A stretch of DNA of 11,818 nt from positions 1-11,818 of the forward strand of contig WLNS01000039.1 of assembly GCA_009699665.1 (NCBI GenBank), written 5' to 3'. The DNA is from Actinomycetota bacterium. GTDB lineage: Bacteria; Actinomycetota; Actinomycetes; Actinomycetales; Microbacteriaceae. The position numbers and the translations under genes were made by a program. The notes under the pieces were generated by a model, which saw only the letters and a list, made by a program, of their open reading frames with translations, had not been told where the DNA came from and did not search any database. Of this stretch, positions 1-5,324 are shown one piece after another; position 1 is the first letter of the stretch, and every line of letters starts with the position of its first letter.

Positions 1-318
1 ATCGACTTCATCGCGCAGGTGACCGGCGAGGCTGCGCGCGGTCTTGGCCAGCCAGAAGAGCATCCACGTGACGAGGCCGGCGGCAGCCACAGAGATGCTG
101 CCCGCCAGTATCGCCTCTGTCTGCGGCGACAGGCTGGTCGCCGAAATCTGCAAAATCGCGCCTACGGCAACCGACACAACAATCGCCGCAGCAACACCAC
201 TCCACAGGAACGGCAGTGCCTTCCGCCGCCCCGTCTTAATCAGATAGGCAGCAAAGATTCCGACTATCAGCGAAGCTTCAAGTCCTTCGCGGAGTCCGAT
301 GAGAAGATTGGCGAGAAT
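1..318 (-). CDS. efeU: FTR1/EfeU-family iron permease, N-terminal part (cut by window edge)
   Basis: Membrane permease for high-affinity iron uptake, usually working with the EfeO/EfeB proteins, which are not visible here. The 106 visible codons give an N-terminus with the family signature R10-E11-G12-L13-E14 (REGxE, iron-binding in transmembrane helix 1). A second hydrophobic stretch follows at about residues 37-58 and a third at about 68-90; the second REGxE copy would lie beyond the left edge. The frame has no ATG, GTG or TTG between its upstream stop and the REGLE motif. The best start is ATT at 318: AAGGGA lies six bases before it, and the resulting N-terminus (M-L-A-N-L-L-I-G-L-R-E-G-L-E) matches where relatives begin. 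A DtxR/IdeR-type iron box lies just upstream, so iron repression is expected. The family assignment is strong; the start codon is inferred, and a sequencing error is the alternative. Confidence 0.88.
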   Translation of the reverse strand, partial: MLANLLIGLREGLEASLIVGIFAAYLIKTGRRKALPFLWSGVAAAIVVSVAVGAILQISATSLSPQTEAILAGSISVAAAGLVTWMLFWLAKTARSLAGHLRDEVD

Positions 319-324
319 GATGTG

Positions 325-330
325 TCCCTT
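325..330 (-). promoter_or_regulatory. Ribosome binding site that sets the ATT start of efeU
   Basis: On the minus strand AAGGGA sits six bases upstream of ATT (318) and three upstream of ATC (321). It is the only Shine-Dalgarno-like sequence near the point where EfeU relatives begin, so it supports a non-standard start at 318. Confidence 0.55.
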
Positions 331-343
331 GTGAGTGAACGTG

Positions 344-362
344 TTTGGTTAGGCTTACCTAA
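344..362 (-). promoter_or_regulatory. DtxR/IdeR-type iron box
   Basis: The minus strand reads TTAGGTAAGCCTAACCAAA. This matches the DtxR/IdeR consensus TWAGGTTAGSCTAACCTWA at 17 of 19 positions. The core is an inverted repeat (TTAGG-CTTA-CCTAA at 349-362 on the plus strand). It lies 25 bases before the efeU start and immediately downstream of a TACAAT -10-like box (371-376, minus strand), where a bound regulator would block transcription. It is also 51 bases upstream of the divergent plus-strand gene at 414 and could affect that operon too. Known biology: Fe-loaded DtxR/IdeR represses iron-uptake genes. Confidence 0.85.
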
Positions 363-370
363 CTTTATCC

Positions 371-376
371 ATTGTA
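371..376 (-). promoter_or_regulatory. Candidate -10 box of efeU
   Basis: TACAAT on the minus strand fits an actinobacterial TANNNT -10 box and would place the transcription start at the edge of the iron box. No convincing -35 element is seen at the usual distance. Confidence 0.4.
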
Positions 377-413
377 GGCTGAAGCAATAGCAGGCCCCAG
401 AGAGGAATTCCAC

Positions 414-782
414 TTGTCGGAAAGATTTGCCCGAGCCCTGAGATGGGTTCTCGCCGCGCTGGGTGGGGTGCTGATTGCAGCCGTGACCACACCGCTGACG
501 CAGGCATCCGACGATATCGCGGACGTAACCATACCGTGGGGATTCGCTCTCGCCCTCGTGACCATCACCGCCTACGTGATGGGCCTGCGGCTCGCCAGCG
601 AGCGGCGTTGGCCCGCAATCTTGGGCGGCCTCGGAATTGTTGCCACCATTCTTTTTCTGTCGCTTCCCGGACCGGGCGGCGGCGTGCTCCTTCCGGGTAA
701 TCTTCTCGGGTCTCTGTGGGCCGGGGTTCCTCCACTCATCTTTGTCGTGGTCATCGCCTTTCCGGCACTGAAGCGTCGGTAG
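414..782 (+). CDS. Small integral membrane protein, possibly DUF6113 family
   Basis: The 122-residue product is almost entirely hydrophobic, with about four predicted membrane helices (roughly residues 9-29, 40-60, 67-85 and 95-118). Short basic stretches lie between them, and the protein ends A-L-K-R-R. No catalytic motif is recognised. The start is TTG at 414, supported by AGAGGA seven bases upstream. The gene lies 41 bases before fdxA, as small membrane proteins often do at actinobacterial fdxA-dapC loci. The DUF6113 label comes from size, topology and position recalled from memory and needs an HMM check. Function unknown. It is divergent from the iron permease gene across the iron box, so a link to iron status is possible but unproven. 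Confidence 0.7.
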   Translation: MSERFARALRWVLAALGGVLIAAVTTPLTQASDDIADVTIPWGFALALVTITAYVMGLRLASERRWPAILGGLGIVATILFLSLPGPGGGVLLPGNLLGSLWAGVPPLIFVVVIAFPALKRR

Positions 783-810
783 ACTCGCACCGGAGCCACA
801 TTGTCCTCAG

Positions 811-815
811 AGGAG
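811..815 (+). promoter_or_regulatory. Ribosome binding site that sets the GTG start of fdxA
   Basis: AGGAG lies eight bases before GTG at 824. It selects that GTG over in-frame codons further upstream and gives the usual ferredoxin N-terminus M-T-Y-V-I. Confidence 0.8.
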
Positions 816-823
816 CTTTCTCA

Positions 824-1144
824 GTGACGTACGTCATCGCCCTTCCCTGCGTAGATCTCAAAGATCGTGCGTGTATAGATGAATGCCCCGTCGATTGCAT
901 TTATGAGGGTGAGCGCATGCTCTACATTCACCCTGATGAGTGTGTGGACTGTGGTGCTTGCGAACCCGTGTGCCCGGTCGAGGCCATTTACTACGAAGAC
1001 GACTTGCCCGAGCAGTGGGCCGATTATTACAAGGCCAACGTGGAGTTCTTCAACGACATCGGTTCGCCGGGTGGGGCAGCCAAGGTGGGCGTCATCAAGA
1101 GCGATCATCCGGTCGTCTCGGTCCTGCCCCCACAGGCACCGTGA
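824..1144 (+). CDS. fdxA: Seven-iron ferredoxin (3Fe-4S/4Fe-4S), FdxA type
   Basis: Cytosolic electron carrier of 106 residues, the normal length for actinobacterial FdxA/FdxC. Cysteines C9, C17, C21 and C25 precede the compact C40-x2-C43-x2-C46-x3-C50-P motif. In this family C9, C17 and C50 bind the 3Fe-4S cluster, while C21, C40, C43 and C46 bind the 4Fe-4S cluster. The acidic C-terminal half is typical. The start is GTG with a good ribosome binding site. dapC follows after three bases, so the two are almost certainly cotranscribed, matching the fdxC-aminotransferase pair of M. tuberculosis (Rv1177-Rv1178, from memory). Its redox partner cannot be read from the sequence. An upstream iron box makes iron-linked control worth considering. 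Confidence 0.96.
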   Translation: MTYVIALPCVDLKDRACIDECPVDCIYEGERMLYIHPDECVDCGACEPVCPVEAIYYEDDLPEQWADYYKANVEFFNDIGSPGGAAKVGVIKSDHPVVSVLPPQAP

Positions 1145-1147
1145 GCC

Positions 1148-2248
1148 ATGCTGGGTAATCTTCCCGACTATCCCTGGGACGCACTAGCGCCCTATGCCGC
1201 TCGAGCGGCACAACATCCCGATGGGCTGATTGATCTCTCTATCGGATCGCCTGTTGACCCGACGCCCGAGGTCATTCGGCGCGCACTGGCCGAGGCCACG
1301 GACGCCCACGCCTACCCCACGACGGTGGGTACCCCTCGACTTCGCGAAGCGATCATCGAGTGGTTTGCCCGACGTCGAGAAGTCACCGGGCTTGGTGAAG
1401 AAAATGTGCTTCCCACCATCGGGTCAAAAGAATTTGTGGCGTGGGCCCCCTTCATGCTGGGGCTCGGCAGCGACGACGCCGTGGTCCATCCGCAGGCCGC
1501 CTATCCCACGTACGAGATTGGTGCGGCCCTGGCCGGCACTTCTGCGGTCGCCGAAGACAACCCCCGCCGGTGGCCCGCGAACACGCGTCTCGTGTGGGTG
1601 AACTCGCCCGGAAACCCTGACGGCCGCGTACTGGACATCGAGCAGTTGGCCGAGCGTGTGCGGCGGGCTCGTGCGCTGGGAGCCATCATCATTGCCGACG
1701 AGTGCTACGCAGAACTGGGTTGGACGGGGCGTTGGGAAAGCGAGCGCATTCCCAGCATTCTTGATGAGCGCGTTACCGGGGGCGACCTCACGAACGTCTT
1801 GTGCGCGTATTCGCTGAGCAAGCAATCTAACCTGGCCGGGTATCGCGCCGCATTTGTTGCGGGAGACCCAGCGCTCATTTCGCGACTCCTCGCGGTGCGC
1901 AAACACGCCGGCATGATGGTGCCCGGTCCTGTTCAGGCGGCAATGTCTGTCGCGCTTGCCGACAGCTCCCACGTAGACGAGCAGAAAGAGATTTACCGCC
2001 GCCGACGTGCGATGCTTCTGCCCGCGCTCTCGTCTGCCGGTTTCGCACTGGACGGAAGCGAAGCGGGCCTCTACCTGTGGCTGACCGAAGGGCGCGATGC
2101 GTGGGAATCGATCGCCCGGTTGGCGGACCTCGGCATTCTGGGCGGCCCCGGCCCGTTTTACGGCGAAGATGCCGCCCAGCACATTCGCCTGTCACTCACC
2201 GCATCGGATGCTCACATTGCCCAGGCCGCAGCGCGGTTGGTCGCGTAA
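1148..2248 (+). CDS. dapC: Succinyldiaminopimelate transaminase
   Basis: PLP-dependent class I/II aminotransferase of 366 residues. In the succinylase branch of diaminopimelate/lysine synthesis it makes N-succinyl-LL-2,6-diaminopimelate from N-succinyl-2-amino-6-ketopimelate, with glutamate as amino donor. Fold-type I landmarks are N156 (S-P-G-N-P), D184 and Y187 (A-D-E-C-Y), the PLP-binding K225 (S-L-S-K-Q-S-N) and the substrate-carboxylate arginine R347 (H-I-R-L-S). The start is ATG at 1148, three bases after fdxA, suggesting translational coupling. The specific DapC call rests on the fdxA neighbour and on dapD and dapE lying nearby; on motifs alone it could be another class I aminotransferase. 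Confidence 0.92.
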   Translation: MLGNLPDYPWDALAPYAARAAQHPDGLIDLSIGSPVDPTPEVIRRALAEATDAHAYPTTVGTPRLREAIIEWFARRREVTGLGEENVLPTIGSKEFVAWAPFMLGLGSDDAVVHPQAAYPTYEIGAALAGTSAVAEDNPRRWPANTRLVWVNSPGNPDGRVLDIEQLAERVRRARALGAIIIADECYAELGWTGRWESERIPSILDERVTGGDLTNVLCAYSLSKQSNLAGYRAAFVAGDPALISRLLAVRKHAGMMVPGPVQAAMSVALADSSHVDEQKEIYRRRRAMLLPALSSAGFALDGSEAGLYLWLTEGRDAWESIARLADLGILGGPGPFYGEDAAQHIRLSLTASDAHIAQAAARLVA

Positions 2249-2258
2249 ACTTGCGACC
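2239..2258 (+). terminator. Weak hairpin across the dapC stop codon
   Basis: GGTCGC (2239-2244) and GCGACC (2253-2258) form a perfect six-pair stem with an eight-base loop that contains the dapC stop. There is no T tract, so termination is only a possibility. Confidence 0.25.
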
Positions 2259-2274
2259 GTTCCAACTGAGTGTT

Positions 2275-2302
2275 TTCGTGCGTTCCATCGAGGCAATAGG
2301 CT
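2275..2302 (+). promoter_or_regulatory. Candidate gltA promoter
   Basis: TTCGTG (2275-2280), a 16-base spacer and TAGGCT (2297-2302, TANNNT type) lie in the 131-base gap between dapC and gltA. This implies a leader of roughly 70 bases. The -35 match is poor. Confidence 0.3.
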
Positions 2303-2367
2303 GGGGAGGTTCCGTGTGGGCTGTCACAAGCGGCCTGAAAACGGACAAAGCTTAACCGGCTGTCATG

Positions 2368-2373
2368 AAGGAG
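2368..2373 (+). promoter_or_regulatory. Ribosome binding site that sets the GTG start of gltA
   Basis: AAGGAG lies six bases before GTG at 2380. An in-frame ATG at 2365 would put this sequence inside the coding region and has no comparable site of its own. Confidence 0.85.
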
Positions 2374-2379
2374 TCACGG

Positions 2380-3678
2380 GTGTCAGATAAGGGCGCGAAT
2401 CCCGCGGGTGACAAAGTTTCTGTCACCTATCAGGGAACGACATCAGAGTTTGATGTCCTCCCGGGCGCAGACGGGCACGCGTCGATTGACATTTCGTCAC
2501 TGACCAAGCAGACCGGCCTGACCGCACTCGACTACGGCTTTGTGAACACGGCGTCGACCAAGTCGAAGATTACTTTTATCGATGGCGACGCGGGAATTCT
2601 GCGCTATCGGGGCTACCCCATCGAGCAGGTCGCCACCCAGATGTCGTTTCTTGAGACTGCCTGGTTGCTCATCTACGGCGAGTTGCCGACGCCGTCGGAA
2701 CTCAACGACTTCGAGAACCAGATTCGTCGCCACTCGCTGCTGCAGGAGGATCTGAAAAACTTCTTTAACGGATTCCCGCGCAACGCGCACCCGATGCCTG
2801 TGCTCTCGGCCGGAGTATCGACGCTGTCGACGTACTACGAAGACTCGCTCGATCCCAAGAACCCCATGCACGTCGAGATTGCCACCTACCGCCTGCTGGC
2901 CAAGGTGCCCGTCATGGCCGCCTACGCGCACAAGAAGAGCATCGGTCAGGCTTTTCTCTACCCGCAGAACGACCTCGGCTATGTCGAGAACTTTCTGCGC
3001 CTCACTTTTGGCAACCGCGCCGAAGAATACGAACTTAACCCGGTGCTCGTGAAGGCACTGGAGCGATTGCTCATTCTGCACGAAGACCACGAGCAGAACG
3101 CGTCGACCTCGACGGTTCGCATGGTCGGATCGACTGATGCCAACCTGTTTGCCTCGGTCTCGGCAGGCATTAGTGCCCTCTTTGGTCCGCTGCACGGCGG
3201 TGCCAACGAGGCCGTGCTGACCATGCTGGGCCAGATTCAGCGTTCGGGTGAATCGGTGCGTTCGTTCGTCGAGCGCGTGAAGAATAAAGAAGACAACGTC
3301 AAGCTGATGGGTTTTGGGCACCGGGTCTACAAGAATTACGACCCGCGCGCTCGGCTCGTCAAGGAGACGGCCGATGAGGTGCTGGCGGCCCTGGGCGTCA
3401 ACGACCCGCTTCTCGACATTGCCAAGGAACTCGAGCAGATTGCGCTTGAAGACGACTACTTCCAGGAGCGCAAGCTTTATCCCAACGTGGACTTCTACAC
3501 GGGTGTCATCTATAAGGCCATGGGATTTCCCACGCGCATGTTCACCGTGCTGTTCGCCATCGGTCGCCTGCCGGGTTGGATTGCGCACTGGCGCGAGATG
3601 AATAACGATCCGCAGACCAAGATTGGCCGCCCGCAGCAGCTCTATATTGGCGAACCCGCGCGAGACATTCGTCGCTAG
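2380..3678 (+). CDS. gltA: Citrate synthase (type II-like, hexameric class)
   Basis: Condenses oxaloacetate and acetyl-CoA to citrate, the entry step of the TCA cycle. The 432-residue product carries the full active site: H234 and H237 (L-H-E-D-H-E-Q-N-A-S-T), H272 (G-P-L-H-G-G-A-N-E), H314 (G-F-G-H-R-V-Y) and D371 (P-N-V-D-F-Y-S/T-G). The last three are the counterparts of E. coli H264, H305 and D362. The length and an N-terminal beta-rich extension fit the Gram-negative/actinobacterial GltA class rather than short methylcitrate synthases. GTG at 2380 is preferred because AAGGAG is ideally spaced; the ATG at 2365 is rejected. The gene ends tail-to-tail with the DsbA-like gene, sharing the bases CTAG, so no intergenic terminator exists. 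Confidence 0.97.
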   Translation: MSDKGANPAGDKVSVTYQGTTSEFDVLPGADGHASIDISSLTKQTGLTALDYGFVNTASTKSKITFIDGDAGILRYRGYPIEQVATQMSFLETAWLLIYGELPTPSELNDFENQIRRHSLLQEDLKNFFNGFPRNAHPMPVLSAGVSTLSTYYEDSLDPKNPMHVEIATYRLLAKVPVMAAYAHKKSIGQAFLYPQNDLGYVENFLRLTFGNRAEEYELNPVLVKALERLLILHEDHEQNASTSTVRMVGSTDANLFASVSAGISALFGPLHGGANEAVLTMLGQIQRSGESVRSFVERVKNKEDNVKLMGFGHRVYKNYDPRARLVKETADEVLAALGVNDPLLDIAKELEQIALEDDYFQERKLYPNVDFYTGVIYKAMGFPTRMFTVLFAIGRLPGWIAHWREMNNDPQTKIGRPQQLYIGEPARDIRR

Positions 3679-4316
3679 GTGCCGTCGGCAGCCTGTTTTA
3701 GTGCTGCGGCAAAAGTCTCGGGCGACTGGGCCCCCGAGATGCCGAACTTACCGTCGATGACGTAGAACGGCACACCGCTGATGCCGTATTCGGCGGCCTG
3801 CTGCACATCGGCCTCGACCGCGTCGGCATACTCACCCTGCTCGAGACTGCGGATAACGTCAGCACGATTGAGCCCCACCTCGGCGGCGAGGTCGGCGAGG
3901 GAATCCGACTGGCCCACATGCTGGCCCTCAACGAAGTAGGCGGCGAGCAGGCGCTCTTTCATCTCGGACTGCTTGCCGTGAGCCTTGGCGAAGTGCAGCA
4001 GTTCGTGAGCCTTGCGGGTGTTGGTCTGGTGCACGCTGCCAAAATCATAGGTGAGGCCCACCTCGGCCGCGATGTTCGTCACGTTGTCGAGCATCTGGGC
4101 GACGTGCTCGGGCGAGAGGCCCTTGCGTTCGGCAAGATAGTCCAGCGTGCTGCCCTCGAAGTCAACGGGCGTATCGGGGGCAAGTTCAAACGAGTGATAC
4201 TCAATCTCGACAGGCTGACCAAAGAGCTCAATGCCGCGTTCAAATTTGCGCTTGCCGATGTAGCACCAGGGACACTGCACATCCGACCAGATGTCAATTT
4301 TGAGGGGTGACGTCAT
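3675..4316 (-). CDS. DsbA-family thiol oxidoreductase, FrnE-like
   Basis: Thioredoxin-fold protein of 213 residues with active site C15-P-W-C18 near the N-terminus and a helical insert at about residues 58-175. The expected cis-proline is P183 (G-V-P-F-Y), followed by the family ending G-I-S-G-A-Q. There is no signal peptide, so it is probably cytosolic, as in the FrnE/2-hydroxychromene isomerase-like branch. Its substrate is unknown; disulfide exchange or glutathione/mycothiol-type chemistry are options from the family. ATG at 4316 is chosen because AAGGAG (4321-4326) lies four bases upstream and the thioredoxin fold begins at once. The stop codon overlaps that of gltA on the opposite strand. 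Confidence 0.9.
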   Translation of the reverse strand: MTSPLKIDIWSDVQCPWCYIGKRKFERGIELFGQPVEIEYHSFELAPDTPVDFEGSTLDYLAERKGLSPEHVAQMLDNVTNIAAEVGLTYDFGSVHQTNTRKAHELLHFAKAHGKQSEMKERLLAAYFVEGQHVGQSDSLADLAAEVGLNRADVIRSLEQGEYADAVEADVQQAAEYGISGVPFYVIDGKFGISGAQSPETFAAALKQAADGT

Positions 4317-4401
4317 GATGCTCCTTGCCATGGTGCGCACGTCGTTACGGCAATGATGCGCGTTGGGGGCCTGTGCAATGAGACTATCGCTCACTTAACA
4401 G

Positions 4402-4433
4402 CGTCGGGGCCCCGGTTTCCCGGGACCCCGACG
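4402..4433 (-). terminator. Strong GC-rich hairpin downstream of the rhodopsin gene
   Basis: CGTCGGGG (4402-4409) pairs with CCCCGACG (4426-4433). After one mismatch, CCCGG (4411-4415) pairs with CCGGG (4420-4424), leaving a loop of about four bases (TTTC). It starts 15 bases past the rhodopsin stop codon and precedes the DsbA-like gene. No strong U tract follows, so it may end transcription by structure alone or protect the abundant rhodopsin mRNA at its 3' end. Confidence 0.72.
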
Positions 4434-4448
4434 TTCAGTTCTGTCGAA

Positions 4449-5168
4449 CTAGCTGTTCTTCGCGGCGCGAACAGCCACGATACCGAAGATGACCTTGTTG
4501 ACAAGGTCGGCCACGATGTAGATGATTGCGGCAACCATGCTCGCTGTAAACAGCGCCTGTCCGTCAACCTGTCCGAGTGACATGAACTGCTGGATGGCAG
4601 TGCCCAGTGGGTAGATCGACCATCCGATAACGACGAACCACTTCATGGTGTTGACAGCCTTGGCTGCGTAGCCCTTGCCGGTCGACTTGAGGCGCAAGAC
4701 CTCAACAATGATCCAGATCCAAGCGAGGCAAGAGATGATGAACCAGACGTAGGTGGCAACAGTACCGACACCGCTGATCTCACCGAGGAAGCCGGTGATA
4801 ATCATGATGAGGTCGGCAACCATCAGACGGGCGATGAGGCCCTTCTGAACCTTGCCTGCCAGTGCGGCAACCATACCGAACTCCAGCAACAACAGCGGCG
4901 TGGTGATAACCCAGTCGATGTAGCGCAGGGGAACCGTCTGGGAGACGTCGCCGCCGCCAAGAACGGTGGTCATCATGATGAAGTACATGATGGCGGCCAC
5001 GAAGGTGATGAGGGAGGCGTAAATCGCAACGCCGCGGTTAGCCGCCTTCAGTTCGCTTCGCTCTTGCAAGAAATAAAGGGTTCCGGCGGCCATGCCGACG
5101 AATCCCAAAATGAACATCGCGGTGGTTGCGTATGCAAGCGCCGCGCCGCCCTCTGTCATAAATGCCAT
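4449..5168 (-). CDS. Microbial (type 1) rhodopsin, predicted light-driven proton pump
   Basis: Seven-helix retinal protein of 239 residues in the cytoplasmic membrane, predicted to pump protons outward in light. Helix C carries R82-Y-I-D85-W, T89 and E96: the D-T-E triad of proton acceptor and carboxylate donor typical of proteorhodopsin-like pumps. Retinal attaches to K225 (D221-L-V-N-K225) in helix G; W183 and Y186-P187 line the pocket. L93 at the proteorhodopsin colour-tuning position predicts green absorption. F143 occupies the site where antenna-binding xanthorhodopsins have glycine. The protein contains no histidine, so it lacks the helix-B His of proteorhodopsins. ATG at 5168 is chosen because GAAAGG ends eight bases upstream; a GTG at 5195 adds nine residues without such a site. 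No retinal or carotenoid genes are adjacent. Confidence 0.95.
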   Translation of the reverse strand: MAFMTEGGAALAYATTAMFILGFVGMAAGTLYFLQERSELKAANRGVAIYASLITFVAAIMYFIMMTTVLGGGDVSQTVPLRYIDWVITTPLLLLEFGMVAALAGKVQKGLIARLMVADLIMIITGFLGEISGVGTVATYVWFIISCLAWIWIIVEVLRLKSTGKGYAAKAVNTMKWFVVIGWSIYPLGTAIQQFMSLGQVDGQALFTASMVAAIIYIVADLVNKVIFGIVAVRAAKNS

Positions 5169-5176
5169 GAATAATA

Positions 5177-5182
5177 CCTTTC
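5177..5182 (-). promoter_or_regulatory. Ribosome binding site that sets the rhodopsin start
   Basis: GAAAGG on the minus strand lies eight bases before ATG at 5168. It would fall inside the coding region if the upstream GTG (5195) were used, so it supports the shorter protein. Confidence 0.7.
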
Positions 5183-5190
5183 GCAAGGGA

Positions 5191-5205
5191 GTCACGATTT
5201 GTGAC
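5191..5205. repeat. Inverted repeat GTCAC-N5-GTGAC in the rhodopsin leader
   Basis: GTCAC (5191-5195) and GTGAC (5201-5205) form a perfect five-base inverted repeat. It lies between the putative -10 box and the ribosome binding site, at the expected transcription start. It could be an operator or a small RNA hairpin. The hexamer TGTGAC recurs at 5232-5237 and 5298-5303. Confidence 0.45.
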
Positions 5206-5210
5206 CCTCA

Positions 5211-5239
5211 GGCATAGGCTAACCGGATTTTTGTGACAG
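5211..5239 (-). promoter_or_regulatory. Candidate rhodopsin promoter
   Basis: On the minus strand CTGTCA (5234-5239), a 17-base spacer and TATGCC (5211-5216) make a plausible sigma70-type pair. An overlapping TAGCCT (5216-5221) fits TANNNT as an alternative -10 box. The leader would be about 35 bases. Confidence 0.4.
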
Positions 5240-5247
5240 CACTAGCG

Positions 5248-5272
5248 TTTGCGTGTCTCTTTTTGCGTGTCT
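5248..5272. repeat. Tandem direct repeat upstream of the rhodopsin promoter
   Basis: TTTGCGTGTCT occurs at 5248-5258 and again at 5262-5272, a period of 14 bases, in a T-rich tract just upstream of the putative -35 box. A related TTTTTGCGT occurs on the opposite strand at 5302-5310. It may be a binding site for a transcription factor or an upstream promoter element. Confidence 0.55.
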
Positions 5273-5324
5273 TTTTTTCTAAACTTGCAGTCTGAAATGT
5301 GACGCAAAAAAGGGCTGGTGCAGG

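Noticed and set aside
2311..2328. TGTG-N6-CACA in the gltA upstream region as a GlxR/Crp site
   Set aside because: The two halves are two bases too close for the TGTGA-N6-TCACA consensus, and the correctly spaced left half (CGTGT) does not match.
2365..2379. ATG at 2365 as the gltA start
   Set aside because: The ideal AAGGAG at 2368-2373 would lie inside the coding region; it is spaced for GTG at 2380.
2497..3588. Long open frame (363 codons) antisense to gltA
   Set aside because: Its translation has no recognisable domain, and it lies entirely inside an unmistakable citrate synthase; long antisense frames are expected from high-GC codon bias.
5169..5195. GTG at 5195 as the rhodopsin start
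   Set aside because: No ribosome binding site precedes it, while GAAAGG is well placed for ATG at 5168; the extra residues do not resemble a signal or helix A.
5248..5272. Short direct repeats as a CRISPR or tandem repeat array
   Set aside because: Only two 11-base copies with a three-base gap; no spacer structure and no cas genes.
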